Assembly: GCA_958415525.1 (NCBI GenBank)
Contig: CATYZE010000012.1
Location: 1-59,024 of the forward strand
DNA: 59,024 bases
Source of the DNA: an uncultured Collinsella sp.
Lineage (GTDB): Bacteria > Actinomycetota > Coriobacteriia > Coriobacteriales > Coriobacteriaceae
Direction: 5' to 3'
Part shown: one piece after another, positions 48,931 through 57,504 of the stretch
Position numbering within the stretch: the first letter of the stretch is position 1
Layout of the letters: every line of letters begins with the position of its first letter
The notes under the pieces: model-generated
What the model saw: the letters and a program-made list of their open reading frames with translations, nothing else
Database searches by the model: none
What the model was told of the DNA's origin: nothing
Made by a program: the position numbers and the translations under genes

Positions 48931-50421
48931 TTAGAGAAGCTTCTTGAGCTCCTCGGCAACAGCCTGGACCTGCGTGCCGATGATGACCTGGGTAGCACCC
49001 TTGTCCATCTTCATGACACCCAGAGCGCCAGCCTTCTTGCAGGCAGCCTCGTCGACCAGAGCGGAATCGCCGAGCTCGAAGCGCAGGCGAGTAGCGCAGC
49101 AGTCAACGGTCTTGACGTTCTCCTTGCCACCGACGGCAGCGAGAACAGCGGCGGCCAGAGCGGCGAACTTGTCGTCGCCAGCAGCGGCGGAAGCGGAGGT
49201 CTCCTCGACATCCTCATCCTCGCGACCAGGGGTCATGAGGTTGAACTTGGTGATGGCGAAGCGGAACACGAGGTAGAAGACCACGAAGGCAGCGATGCCC
49301 AGCGGGATGATCATCCAGGTGTTGGCAGCAGCCGGGAGGCTAGAGGAGAACAGAAGGTCGGTAGCACCAGCGGAGAAGCAGAAGCCAGCACGGAAACCAA
49401 CATAGTAGGTGACGATGGTGAAGATGCCGTACAGGGCAGCGTACACGACGTAGAGCGGGAAGCACAGGAACATGAAGCCGAACTCGAAGGGCTCGGTGAC
49501 GCCGCAGACAAAGGCACAGATAGCAGCGGAGACAACCAGGCCAATAGCAGCCTTCTTGTTCTTAGCGGTCTGAACCATAGCCAGGGCAGCGCCCGGGATA
49601 CCGAACATCATGCAGGGGAAGAAGCCGGACATGTACATACCGAGGCTCCACTTGACGTCAGCAGAGGTCTCGCCAGCCCAGAAGTGGGTCAGGTCGCCCA
49701 GGCCGATGGTGTCGAACCAGAACACGTTGTTCAGAGCGTGGTGCAGACCGGTCGGGATGAGCAGGCGGTTGAGGAAGGCGTAGATGCCAGCACCGATACC
49801 ACCCATGGCGGCGATACCCTCACCAAGAGCAACGAGAGCACCGAAGATGAGCGGCCAAGCAAAGAGCAGGACGACGGAGACGACGATGCAGATGACGGCG
49901 GTCATGATGGCGACGCAACGCTTGCCGGAGAAGAAGGCCAGCCAGTCGGGAAGACGGGTGTCCTTGAACTTGTTGTAGCAAGTGCCACCGATGATGGCGG
50001 ACAGGATGCCGATGAAGGAGTTACCAGCGATCTTGGAGAACGCGATGCCCTCGGTCGTGGCAAGCCAAGCGGTCTGAGCATCGGCGTCCATACCACGAAT
50101 GGTGCCAACAACAGCGGGGTTCAGGAGCTGCTGGATCATCAGGAAGGCGACGAGGCCAGCGAGGCCAGCGGTGCCATCGTGATCGTCGGCAAGGCCGACA
50201 GCGGCGCCGACTGCGAACAGCCAGGCCATGTTATCGATAAGAGCGCCGCCTGCCTTGATGAGCAGGAAACCGGCGGTATAGGCAAAACCGGTAGTGTCAC
50301 CGGCAGCACCCATGACTGCGGGAGCGAGCAGATAGCCCACGCCCATAAGAATACCTGCGACGGGAAGCGCCGCGACGGGAAGCATCAGCGCTTTGCCGAG
50401 CTTCTGGAGGTACTTCATCAT
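48931..50421 (-). CDS. nagE: PTS N-acetylglucosamine IICB component
   Basis: A 496-residue IICB of the glucose/GlcNAc superfamily. The IIC domain (1-385) starts YLQKLGKALMLPVAALPVAGILMGVGY and holds GLHHALNNVFWFDTIG and GVTEPFEFGFMFL. After a linker (about 390-415) the IIB domain carries the phospho-Cys in VDCCATRLRFEL. The HHALN and the CATRLRF forms favour GlcNAc over glucose. There is no IIA domain, so a crr-like IIA elsewhere is needed. GGAGGAG lies 7 bases before the ATG at 50421. Confidence 0.92.
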   Translation of the reverse strand: MMKYLQKLGKALMLPVAALPVAGILMGVGYLLAPAVMGAAGDTTGFAYTAGFLLIKAGGALIDNMAWLFAVGAAVGLADDHDGTAGLAGLVAFLMIQQLLNPAVVGTIRGMDADAQTAWLATTEGIAFSKIAGNSFIGILSAIIGGTCYNKFKDTRLPDWLAFFSGKRCVAIMTAVICIVVSVVLLFAWPLIFGALVALGEGIAAMGGIGAGIYAFLNRLLIPTGLHHALNNVFWFDTIGLGDLTHFWAGETSADVKWSLGMYMSGFFPCMMFGIPGAALAMVQTAKNKKAAIGLVVSAAICAFVCGVTEPFEFGFMFLCFPLYVVYAALYGIFTIVTYYVGFRAGFCFSAGATDLLFSSSLPAAANTWMIIPLGIAAFVVFYLVFRFAITKFNLMTPGREDEDVEETSASAAAGDDKFAALAAAVLAAVGGKENVKTVDCCATRLRFELGDSALVDEAACKKAGALGVMKMDKGATQVIIGTQVQAVAEELKKLL

Positions 50422-50620
50422 ATGGTATCTCCTCCAACCTTTCTTTCGTTGTTCACCAACGAGTTCCATGTCCGCGCCTTGTGCATACCGGCTTCTCCGC
50501 TTGCCGGCATTGGTGCGCAAACTTAGACAACCCAGTCCCTTTTTTGGGCTGCTGGTATGTACGTTAGCACACACTCAATTCAAACGTCCACCACATTTCG
50601 TTCAAATTACTATATCGTTG

Positions 50621-50775
50621 CCAAACGGTTATTTTTGGCCCGTAAACGGTAATTTACGCAGGTAGACATGCTGCGTTTCTTTCATTACCAAACTAATTCT
50701 TAGCAATTTCCATTCGATTTCATCTCAAAATTGGTTACTACCAGATGAACAGTGGTACCACATTGTTACTACCAG
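50621..50775. promoter_or_regulatory. nagE control region
   Basis: The 521-base gap 50422-50942 holds TGGTTACTACCA (50732-50743), TGGTACCA (50753-50760) and TTGTTACTACCAG (50763-50775), which look like GntR/NagR sites, and an ACCGTT direct repeat on the minus strand at 50621-50650 (ACCGTTTAC-N12-ACCGTTTGG). The rest is AT-rich with no further gene. Confidence 0.6.
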
Positions 50776-50862
50776 TTTGGCAGAAATCGTTTTCACTTTA
50801 TATGAATAAAGTATCCCAAACTATGCATACAACCACCCCCTCTCATCGCCCTCCCCACAGTG

Positions 50863-50900
50863 CAAAAAGCCCGCTAGAACGATGTCCGTTCTAGCGGGCT
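50863..50900 (-). terminator. Terminator after the SurA-like protein gene
   Basis: 14-bp perfect stem AGCCCGCTAGAACG / CGTTCTAGCGGGCT with five A on the plus strand ahead (T-run on the minus strand). Confidence 0.92.
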
Positions 50901-50942
50901 CATCAGATTTTTTGGCTACGTGCTCGGCAGCTCGGGCAGCCC

Positions 50943-52028
50943 TTACGCAAACAGGCCGTAGATGCTGATGTTGGCCTTGGCGTAGAGACCGTTAGCATAC
51001 TCGGTCCACTTGGAGCTGGCGCTCGAAGCCTGCGAGGAATACTGCTGATAGGCGGTGTAGTAGGCGGTCATGGCCTGCTTATAGGTCGCGCTATCGGCCG
51101 TAAAGGCATCGTCGGCGAACGCCTTAGCGTAGGTGCCATTGGCGTCCTTCCAAGTGCCCTTCTCGCTATCCCACTCGTCGCCGGCAAGGTTGATGATGTA
51201 GTCGGCGTAGTCCTTGCTCGCGGTCTCCTCGTTGCCGTCAGAAGGCTCGGTCGGGGCGGTTGGCATACTTGCGGAGCTATCGCCCACCTTCTTCTTATAG
51301 AGCTTCTGCAGTGTCGCAGACTGGCGGACGATCTGCTTGGCCTGGTCCTTGGACACGCCGTACTGCGTGGCCATGGTCTTGTAGTCGGAGGTGCCGATAG
51401 AATCCTCGGCGTACTTCTTCATCTCCTTGGAAGAGACGGTAATGCCCTCGTCCTCGGCAGCATCGAGCAAGATCTTGTTGCGCACGTAGGACAGGATGAC
51501 GTCGGCAGAAGGAGCGGTGTAGTTGCCATCGCTATCCTTGACGGTGTCGAGGCTGTACTGGCTCTCGATGGCCTCGCGCGCGGTGATATCGCTCTTCTTG
51601 CCGTTGTAGCTATAGCTCGCCACGGTCGAATCGAGCTGGTCCTCGGTGAGGGTAGCCGAGCCGACACCCTTGCCGCCAAAGCCGCCATTGCCAATAAAGA
51701 AGCCGACCACCGCAGCAATCACGATAGCGACCACAAAGGCGGCAATCATCGTCTTCTTGTGCTTGGATGCATGGTCGTCTTCGTCGGAGTCGTTGTCCTC
51801 GTCCTGTTCCTCGGGCATGAGGTTCTCGTCGGCGGCGTCCGCGGCGATCTTTGCCTCCAAGCGAGCGTCCTCCTCCTCGGCGGTCGTGCCAGCGGCGATA
51901 TGTTCGGCAGACGTGCCGGCGACCAGGTCGATCTTCTCGTCCTCATCACCGTCGGGGCCTTCGCCGCGCTCGATGATCTGGATGCCGTCGATCTCGTCCT
52001 TCTCGTCCTTCTTTTGAATCAGACCCAT
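50943..52028 (-). CDS. Membrane-anchored protein with SurA-N-like domain
   Basis: A 361-residue protein. Residues 1-90 are very acidic and cytoplasmic (EEQDEDNDSDEDDH), a single membrane segment follows (about 93-113, MIAAFVVAIVIAAVVGFFIG), and the rest lies outside. The segment YVRNKILLDAAEDEGITVSSKEMKKYAEDSI..QYGVSKDQAKQIVRQSATLQKLYKKK resembles the N-terminal chaperone domain of SurA/PrsA/trigger factor, but no peptidyl-prolyl isomerase domain follows. The C-terminal part is rich in Tyr, Ser and Ala. A chaperone role for exported proteins is an inference. AAGGAG precedes the ATG. Confidence 0.82.
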   Translation of the reverse strand: MGLIQKKDEKDEIDGIQIIERGEGPDGDEDEKIDLVAGTSAEHIAAGTTAEEEDARLEAKIAADAADENLMPEEQDEDNDSDEDDHASKHKKTMIAAFVVAIVIAAVVGFFIGNGGFGGKGVGSATLTEDQLDSTVASYSYNGKKSDITAREAIESQYSLDTVKDSDGNYTAPSADVILSYVRNKILLDAAEDEGITVSSKEMKKYAEDSIGTSDYKTMATQYGVSKDQAKQIVRQSATLQKLYKKKVGDSSASMPTAPTEPSDGNEETASKDYADYIINLAGDEWDSEKGTWKDANGTYAKAFADDAFTADSATYKQAMTAYYTAYQQYSSQASSASSKWTEYANGLYAKANISIYGLFA

Positions 52029-52066
52029 ATCAGTTACTCCTTGTTAGGAAACATAGTCCTCAATAG

Positions 52067-52095
52067 AATACGCCCGACGGAGCGCCGGGCGTATT
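52067..52095 (-). terminator. Terminator after the isocitrate dehydrogenase-like gene
   Basis: 10-bp stem AATACGCCCG / CGGGCGTATT; T-run weak. Confidence 0.55.
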
Positions 52096-52154
52096 GATTC
52101 TTAGGTTAAACGCAAACACTTAAGTACTATTTAGGCGTTTGCGAGCTATTTACC

Positions 52155-53240
52155 TTAGGCCAGGTGCGCGATGACGGCATCGGCGAAGGCCTGTGTGCCC
52201 ACGGCGCCCTCAACGGAGCCGGTCTGGGCACGACGCACGTCACCGGTAACTTGCTCGCCCTCGTCGAGCGTGGCAGACACGGCGGCGCGAATGCGATTGG
52301 CAGCGTCGTTCTCGCCCAGGTGGTCGAGCATCATCGCAGCAGAGAGGATCTCGGCCGTGGGGTTGGCGATATCCTGGCCAGCGATATCGGGCGCGGAGCC
52401 GTGCGTTGCCTCGAAGATGGCGCAGTCGGCACCGATGTTGGAGCCGGGGGCCATGCCCAGACCGCCCACCAGGCCGGCGCACAGGTCGCTCACGATATCG
52501 CCGTACAGGTTGGGCAGCACCAGGACATCGAAGTCGTTGGGGTTCTGGACCAGACCCATGCAGGTGGCGTCGACGATCTTGTCGTTGAACTCGATATCGG
52601 GATAGTTGGCGGCCACCTCGCGCGCCACGCGCAGGAACAGGCCGTCGGTCGCTTTCATGATGTTGGCCTTGTGCACGGCCGTCACCTTTTTGCGGCCGCA
52701 GCGGCGGGCGTACTCAAAGGCGTACTCCACAATACGGCGGCTCTTGGCGATAGAGATTGGCTTGATCGAGATGGCGGAATCGGCGGCGAAGGTCTTTTGG
52801 CCCGAACGCTCGACGAGCTGCGAGAGCTCCTCGACCTCGGCAGCGCCCTCGTCGAACTCGATGCCGGCGTAGAGGTCCTCGGTGTTCTCGCGCACGATGA
52901 CCAGGTCGACGTCGCGGAAGCGCGAGCCGTCGCCCGGCTGCGACAGACAGGGGCGCACGCAGGCGTACAGGTCGAAATGCTTGCGCAGGGCGACGTTGAC
53001 GCTGCGGAAACCCGTGCCGACCGGTGTGGTAATGGGGCCCTTGATGGCAACCTTGGTCTCGGCGACCGCATCGAGCACGTGCTGGGGCAGCGGCGTGCCA
53101 AACTCGTCCATGACGCCGGCACCGGCCTCCTGGACGTTCCAGTTGATCTGGACACCGGTGGCCTCGACCACGCGGCGCATGGCCTGGGTGATCTCGGGAC
53201 CGATACCGTCACCGGGAATCAGGACTACATCGTGCGCCAT
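52155..53240 (-). CDS. Isocitrate/isopropylmalate dehydrogenase family protein (NAD-IDH-like)
   Basis: A 361-residue beta-decarboxylating dehydrogenase. It has LIPGDGIGPEITQ, GPITTPVGTGFRSVNVALRKHFDLYACVRP, VRENTEDLYAGIEF, KANIMKATDGLF, DATCMGLVQNPNDFDVLVLPNLYGDIVSDL and EATHGSAPDIAGQDIANPTAEILSA. The SVNVALRKHFDLYACVRP stretch with ENTED matches NAD-dependent isocitrate dehydrogenases and homoisocitrate types rather than LeuB. It converts isocitrate to 2-oxoglutarate. It is the last gene of a four-gene operon; GAGGAGT at the end of the previous gene is its ribosome site. Confidence 0.88.
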   Translation of the reverse strand: MAHDVVLIPGDGIGPEITQAMRRVVEATGVQINWNVQEAGAGVMDEFGTPLPQHVLDAVAETKVAIKGPITTPVGTGFRSVNVALRKHFDLYACVRPCLSQPGDGSRFRDVDLVIVRENTEDLYAGIEFDEGAAEVEELSQLVERSGQKTFAADSAISIKPISIAKSRRIVEYAFEYARRCGRKKVTAVHKANIMKATDGLFLRVAREVAANYPDIEFNDKIVDATCMGLVQNPNDFDVLVLPNLYGDIVSDLCAGLVGGLGMAPGSNIGADCAIFEATHGSAPDIAGQDIANPTAEILSAAMMLDHLGENDAANRIRAAVSATLDEGEQVTGDVRRAQTGSVEGAVGTQAFADAVIAHLA

Positions 53241-53246
53241 AATCTG

Positions 53247-53945
53247 TTACTCCTCGTCTTCGGCGTCGTCAGATTTTTTAACGCTAGCACGCTTCTTCTT
53301 TTTGGAGAGATCCAGGCCAAAACGTTTAACAAGCATTTCGCAAATCTCGCTCGAGCGGGCCTTGAGATAGCTGCCCTTGCCGTTCTCGGCGTCGAACTTC
53401 AGGCGCAGCGCGAGCTTCTCGGCAACCTCGGCGTCGATCTCGCCCTGGCCAAACTCGTACAGGCAACCGAGCATGTCGCGGTACTCGAGGTCGCCGTGAT
53501 AGCACTGGATGGCCTCGTCCAGGATCGGCCAAGCCTCGCGCGAACGCTCGACACTCGTGGCGCCCCACACGCACAGCAGGCGGAAGGCGGCGTAGCGCAG
53601 CGTGGAGGAAAGCTCGTCGAACAGCGCGGTCTCGGCGCCCTCAAAGGCATCGCCCATCTGCTCGGGGCAGGTGGTGGCGAGCGCCGTCAGAGCATCGAGG
53701 GCCTCCCAGCGGGTCTGAGCCTCGGGGCGGTCGAGCGCCTCGATCAGCGCGGGCACGCAGGGCACGACGCGCTGCGGATCGCGCTCGGCCAGCAGGTGCA
53801 AAACGCGGGCGGCAAACTGGCGGATGCGGCGCGTGGGGCAACCGAGCTCCTGAACCAGGCGGTCGACGGCGTTCTCGTTCTCCTCTGCCAGCTGAAGCTG
53901 CGCCAGCTCCTCATCGGTAAGCTGTTCGTCTTTGTTTTCTGCCAT
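53247..53945 (-). CDS. HEAT-repeat-like protein of unknown function
   Basis: A 232-residue all-helical protein. Acidic start, then HEAT-like helix pairs (TRRIRQFAARVLHLLAERDPQRVVPCVPALIEALDR; TRWEALDALTALATTCPEQM; TLRYAAFRLLCVWGATS) and a lysine-rich C-terminus ending DDAEDEE. HEAT proteins are scaffolds; the partner is not known. AGAGG precedes the ATG. It lies 6 bases upstream of the isocitrate dehydrogenase-like gene. Confidence 0.78.
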   Translation of the reverse strand: MAENKDEQLTDEELAQLQLAEENENAVDRLVQELGCPTRRIRQFAARVLHLLAERDPQRVVPCVPALIEALDRPEAQTRWEALDALTALATTCPEQMGDAFEGAETALFDELSSTLRYAAFRLLCVWGATSVERSREAWPILDEAIQCYHGDLEYRDMLGCLYEFGQGEIDAEVAEKLALRLKFDAENGKGSYLKARSSEICEMLVKRFGLDLSKKKKRASVKKSDDAEDEE

Positions 53946-53957
53946 AGTTACCTCTTC

Positions 53958-54386
53958 TTATTTCTTGGTGTGCTTGCCAGCACCCTTGCTGTCATCGGTG
54001 ACCGAGATGAGCTGTCGGTCGGCAGCGCCGTTGCGACGCGCGCGGCGGCGCTCCTCGGCGTCGCCCGCGTCGGCGGCGGCGCGATGGGCCTTGTTGACGT
54101 TAAAGACCTCGTCATGCTTGCGCCACGGGCCAACGGACTCGCCAAAGCTCATCTTAAGGCCGGCGATAAAGCCGCCGAGCCAGCCGATTGGCGCAAACTG
54201 CACCAGCGGGAACAGCGAGAACACCCAGGTCAGCAGAACGACTGCCGCCGCACCCGCAAAGTTGGCGATCCAGTAGTCGCGCTTGGTGATGACGCGCTTT
54301 TCGCACGCCCACTGACCGCACAAAAAGCCGATGTAGATCGCAAAGAGAAAGAGCACCAGCGCAAGCACCACGAACGTCCAGCTCAT
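53958..54386 (-). CDS. Small membrane protein of unknown function
   Basis: A 142-residue protein with two or three membrane segments (about 3-23, 38-60 and 66-80) and a long charged cytoplasmic tail (RRARRNGAADRQLISVTDDSKGAGKHTKK). GGGGAG precedes the ATG at 54386, five bases after the dehydrogenase stop. I recognise no family. Confidence 0.72.
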   Translation of the reverse strand: MSWTFVVLALVLFLFAIYIGFLCGQWACEKRVITKRDYWIANFAGAAAVVLLTWVFSLFPLVQFAPIGWLGGFIAGLKMSFGESVGPWRKHDEVFNVNKAHRAAADAGDAEERRRARRNGAADRQLISVTDDSKGAGKHTKK

Positions 54387-54391
54387 GGGCG

Positions 54392-55471
54392 CTACTCCCC
54401 GTGATGGTGGCCGCAGCAGCACTCGTGGCCGTCGTCATGGCCGTGGCCGCCGCAGCACTCGTGGTCCTCACCGTGGTGGTGGCCACAACCGCACTCAGGG
54501 TCCTCGCCGTGCTCGCCGCAACCGCAGCCGTCCTCGTGGGCACCGTGCTCCTCGGGGCGATACTGCGACCAGTCCAGACCGGCGGCGATGGCGTCGGCCT
54601 CCTCCTTGTAGAGGACCGTGATGGCCTGGGTGCCCAGCTTGGCACCACCGATGGCGTCGAGCATGTCGTAGAGCGTAAAGGCCACGTCGGCACCGGGCAG
54701 CGCGAGCTCGCGATCGTCGGCGTAAGCGAGCGCCAGACGCAGGTCCTTAATGAAGTGCTCGACCATAAAGCCCGGCTTGTAGTCGCCATCGAGCGCCTTG
54801 GGCGCCAGGCTCTCCATGGCGCCGGACTTGCCGGTGCCGCCCAAGATCATCTGACGGGTCTTCTCCAGATCAAGGCCGCTCAGCTCGGCAAATGCCATGG
54901 CGTCTGCCATGCCGACCATGCAGGCGCCCAGCGACACCTGGTTGGCGAGCTTGGCAGCCTGGCCCTTGCCGGCACCATCGAAGCAGCAGATATTTGCCGC
55001 AAAGGTGGAAAGGATGTCGCGGACCGGGGCGATGTCGTTCTCGGTAGCGCCCACGATAGCCGTGAGCGTGCCGGCGATAGCACCCGACTCGCCGCCGGTG
55101 ACGGGGCAGTCAAACGCCATGCGACCGGAGACCTGGGCAGCCTCGGCAATGTCACGGGCGAGCTCGGGGGAGCTCGTGGTGAGGTCGATCAGCACCGCGC
55201 CCGGCTTGGTGCACGCGAGCAGGCCGTCGCCCGCCAGGTAGAGCTCCTCGACCTCGGAGGGATAGCCCACCATGGTAAAGACGACATCGGCGTTCGCCAC
55301 GGCGTCGGCCGGCGTATCGGCCCAAACGGCACCGCGCTCGATAAGCGCGGCGGCCTTGGACTTGGTACGGTTGTTGACCGTGACGGGATAGCCGGCATCC
55401 AGGATGTGGCCGGCGATGGGGGCACCCATGATTCCGGTGCCGATGAATGCGACGGAGAGCTTGTTTGCCAT
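54392..55471 (-). CDS. 3-hydroxyisobutyrate/tartronate-semialdehyde reductase family protein with His/Cys-rich tail
   Basis: A 359-residue beta-hydroxyacid dehydrogenase. The NAD-binding start is VAFIGTGIMGAPIAGHILDAG, the substrate loop DCPVTGGESGAIAGTL, and the catalytic Lys lies in GAGKGQAAKLANQ. The catalytic core ends at about 305, the normal length. The last ~51 residues, after YRPEE, contain about 13 His and 9 Cys in Gly/Glu-rich text such as GCGHHHGEDHECC. Such a tail should bind Ni, Zn, Co or Cu and is not part of the family. AGGAAAGG precedes the ATG. It is the first gene of the operon with the membrane protein, HEAT protein and IDH-like gene. Confidence 0.9.
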   Translation of the reverse strand: MANKLSVAFIGTGIMGAPIAGHILDAGYPVTVNNRTKSKAAALIERGAVWADTPADAVANADVVFTMVGYPSEVEELYLAGDGLLACTKPGAVLIDLTTSSPELARDIAEAAQVSGRMAFDCPVTGGESGAIAGTLTAIVGATENDIAPVRDILSTFAANICCFDGAGKGQAAKLANQVSLGACMVGMADAMAFAELSGLDLEKTRQMILGGTGKSGAMESLAPKALDGDYKPGFMVEHFIKDLRLALAYADDRELALPGADVAFTLYDMLDAIGGAKLGTQAITVLYKEEADAIAAGLDWSQYRPEEHGAHEDGCGCGEHGEDPECGCGHHHGEDHECCGGHGHDDGHECCCGHHHGE

Positions 55472-55569
55472 GAAACCTTTCCTTTTGGGTTGGGTGTTGT
55501 TACCAGGTTGAATACTCGGTGCCAGCGTTTGGGCTGTGAGTTGGGATCGATTACGGCCGCGTTACTTGC

Positions 55570-56523
55570 CTACTGACCGCGCACGCGGCGGGCGATGCGG
55601 TCGGAAAGCGACGCCTTGTCGGCGCGGTTCTTGCCCCAAAACGCGCAGGCCACCATGCCGGGGCCCACGTGCGAGCCGATGGTGGGACCCACGGAGCTGC
55701 GAATGATCGTGACGTCGGCGCAACCCTCCTCCTTGCGGATGGCGGCCTCGAGCCAGTCACCGTCCTTCTCGGCATCGGCCGTCATGATGGCGATGGGCAT
55801 GGTGCGATCGGGCACGTAGTTCTCACGGAACGACTTGAGGATGGACTTGAGCGCCTTCTTGCGGCCGCGGTTGACGCCGATCAGCGACAGCGAGCCGGCC
55901 AGGTCGTAGGACAGCTCAGGTTTGACGTCGAGCTTTGCCGTGAGCTGTGCCGCCGCGGGCGGAATGCGGCCGCCGGCAGCCAGCGCGTCAAAGCTCTCGA
56001 GCGTAAAGTAGCCGTGGACATAGGTCTTGGCCTCGTTTGCCCAGTCGACCAGCTGCTTGGCGGTCAGTCCCGCCGAACGCTGGCGCACGGCCTCAAGCGC
56101 CAAGAGCTCGCCGGTCGCACAGGGCAGAGCGTTGTCGACCACGTACAGCTCAAAGTTGGGATACTCGGCGCGCACGGCGTCCGCCGCCTGGCACGCGGAG
56201 TTGTAGCTCGACGACAGCGCCGAGGTAAAGCACAGGTAGACCGTGGGTGTGCCCTCTTTGGCGCACTCGGTAAAGAACTCGATATAGCGACCGAGTGACA
56301 CGGCCGAGGTGGACACGCGGGCGCCGGCGCGCATGCGGTCGTAGAACTCCTTGGGTGTGATGCTCGACCAGATGTCGTCCGTGCGCTCCTCGCCATCGAT
56401 AATGAAGGGGAAGCCCAAGATATCGACATCGAGGTTCGCGGCGACCTCGGGGCTAAAGTCGCAGCAGGTATCGACGACGATGCGGCAGCGGTCAGAATGG
56501 CCGGCGTATGCAGCCTTGTCCAT
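55570..56523 (-). CDS. DegV family fatty-acid-binding protein
   Basis: A 317-residue DegV protein: IVVDTCCDFSPEVAANLDVDILGFPFIIDGEE, RVSTSAVSLGRY, YLCFTSALSSSYNSACQAADAV, VVDNALPCATGELLALEA, GYFTLESFDALAAGGRIPP and SVGPTIGSHVGPGMVACAFWG. Members such as FakB bind fatty acids for FakA kinase. The ATG at 56523 follows AAGGAG; a TTG just before it is an alternative. Alone, between the hpf terminator and the dehydrogenase operon. Confidence 0.93.
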   Translation of the reverse strand: MDKAAYAGHSDRCRIVVDTCCDFSPEVAANLDVDILGFPFIIDGEERTDDIWSSITPKEFYDRMRAGARVSTSAVSLGRYIEFFTECAKEGTPTVYLCFTSALSSSYNSACQAADAVRAEYPNFELYVVDNALPCATGELLALEAVRQRSAGLTAKQLVDWANEAKTYVHGYFTLESFDALAAGGRIPPAAAQLTAKLDVKPELSYDLAGSLSLIGVNRGRKKALKSILKSFRENYVPDRTMPIAIMTADAEKDGDWLEAAIRKEEGCADVTIIRSSVGPTIGSHVGPGMVACAFWGKNRADKASLSDRIARRVRGQ

Positions 56524-56540
56524 CAAAGCGACTCCTTACG

Positions 56541-56573
56541 TAAAAAGGCGGCCACCCGCATGGGATGGCCGCC
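56541..56573 (-). terminator. Terminator after the ribosome hibernation gene
   Basis: 11-bp stem GGCGGCCACCC / GGG(A)TGGCCGCC with one bulge, loop GCAT, followed on the minus strand by TTTTTA. It lies only 18 bases upstream of the degV start. Confidence 0.9.
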
Positions 56574-56602
56574 AGCCGTTAACTCATGCAAGTTAACGTA
56601 TT

Positions 56603-57187
56603 TTACTCGTCAAGTGTTTCGATACGGGGCTTGATGATGCCATATCCACCATTCTTACGGTGATACACCACATTGATGAGGCCAGTCGTCGCGTTCTCGA
56701 ACACGTAGAAGTCATGGCCCAGCAGATCGGTCTGCACCAGCGCCTGCTCCTCAGTCATCGGGGTGACGTCGATGACCTTCTCGCGGACGAGCAGGTCGTC
56801 CTCCTCCTCGGGCAGCAGCAGGTCGGCCAGATCCTCAACGCGCTCAACCGGTGCGACGTCCGCGGCGCTGGCACCACCCTGACGGTTGTCCACGACCTTA
56901 GTCTTGAACTTGCGCAGCTGACGGGTGACCTTATCGGCGGAAAGGTCGATGGCGGCGTACATATCGGCACCGTGCTCGGCAACGCGAATCACGGAACCGC
57001 GAGCGCGAACCGTGACCTCGACGATTGCCGGGTTGGGGTTCGAGGGGTTCTTCTCATAACGAAGCACAACGTCGACCGTCATGGGCTCGATATCGAAAAC
57101 CTTGAGCGCCTCGCCGATCTTCTCATCCACATGCGCACGCAGAGCATCGGTTACCGTCGTCTTGCGTCCAGAAACCTTGATATCCAT
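56603..57187 (-). CDS. hpf: Ribosome hibernation promoting factor, long form
   Basis: A 194-residue long HPF. The N-terminal S30AE domain (1-100: MDIKVSGRKTTVTDALRAHVDEKIGEALKVFD..RYEKNP..EVTVRARGSVIRV) is followed by a linker and the C-terminal dimerisation domain (about 135-194: KVIDVTPMTEEQALVQTDLLGHDFYVFENATTGLINVVYHRKNGGYGIIKP). It joins ribosomes into inactive 100S dimers in stationary phase. TTGGAG precedes the ATG at 57187; an ATG 20 codons upstream is rejected. The 317-base gap upstream (57188-57504) otherwise holds only a terminator. Confidence 0.95.
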   Translation of the reverse strand: MDIKVSGRKTTVTDALRAHVDEKIGEALKVFDIEPMTVDVVLRYEKNPSNPNPAIVEVTVRARGSVIRVAEHGADMYAAIDLSADKVTRQLRKFKTKVVDNRQGGASAADVAPVERVEDLADLLLPEEEDDLLVREKVIDVTPMTEEQALVQTDLLGHDFYVFENATTGLINVVYHRKNGGYGIIKPRIETLDE

Positions 57188-57404
57188 ACGTGGCTCCAAT
57201 CTGCCTCGGGAACTTACTGTATTGGCTATGTACCCATTGCCGTGCATTTAATCACGCGGATTCCCAAAGACCCGAATAACGATTGCTTGATACCGCATAC
57301 CGAAGTCTCGCACTTTTCCGTGGCAAAGTGCGCTATAGGAGCGCGACGGCTGCTTTGGTTTTGCACCTGAAAAATGTCTTTGACCTGCTGGTTTTATGGA
57401 AACG

Positions 57405-57438
57405 AAAAAGCCGGGCTCCCCTGTTGGGAAAGCCCGGC
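57405..57438 (-). terminator. Terminator after the lipoprotein gene
   Basis: 8-bp stem GCCGGGCT / AGCCCGGC, extended by CCC/GGG, with five A on the plus strand ahead (T-run on the minus strand). Confidence 0.85.
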
Positions 57439-57504
57439 AGTGCGTGTTGAAACCGTGAAGAGGTGTCCCTCCTAGCGCATAGGAGACTCCACCCCTAGCA
57501 ATAA

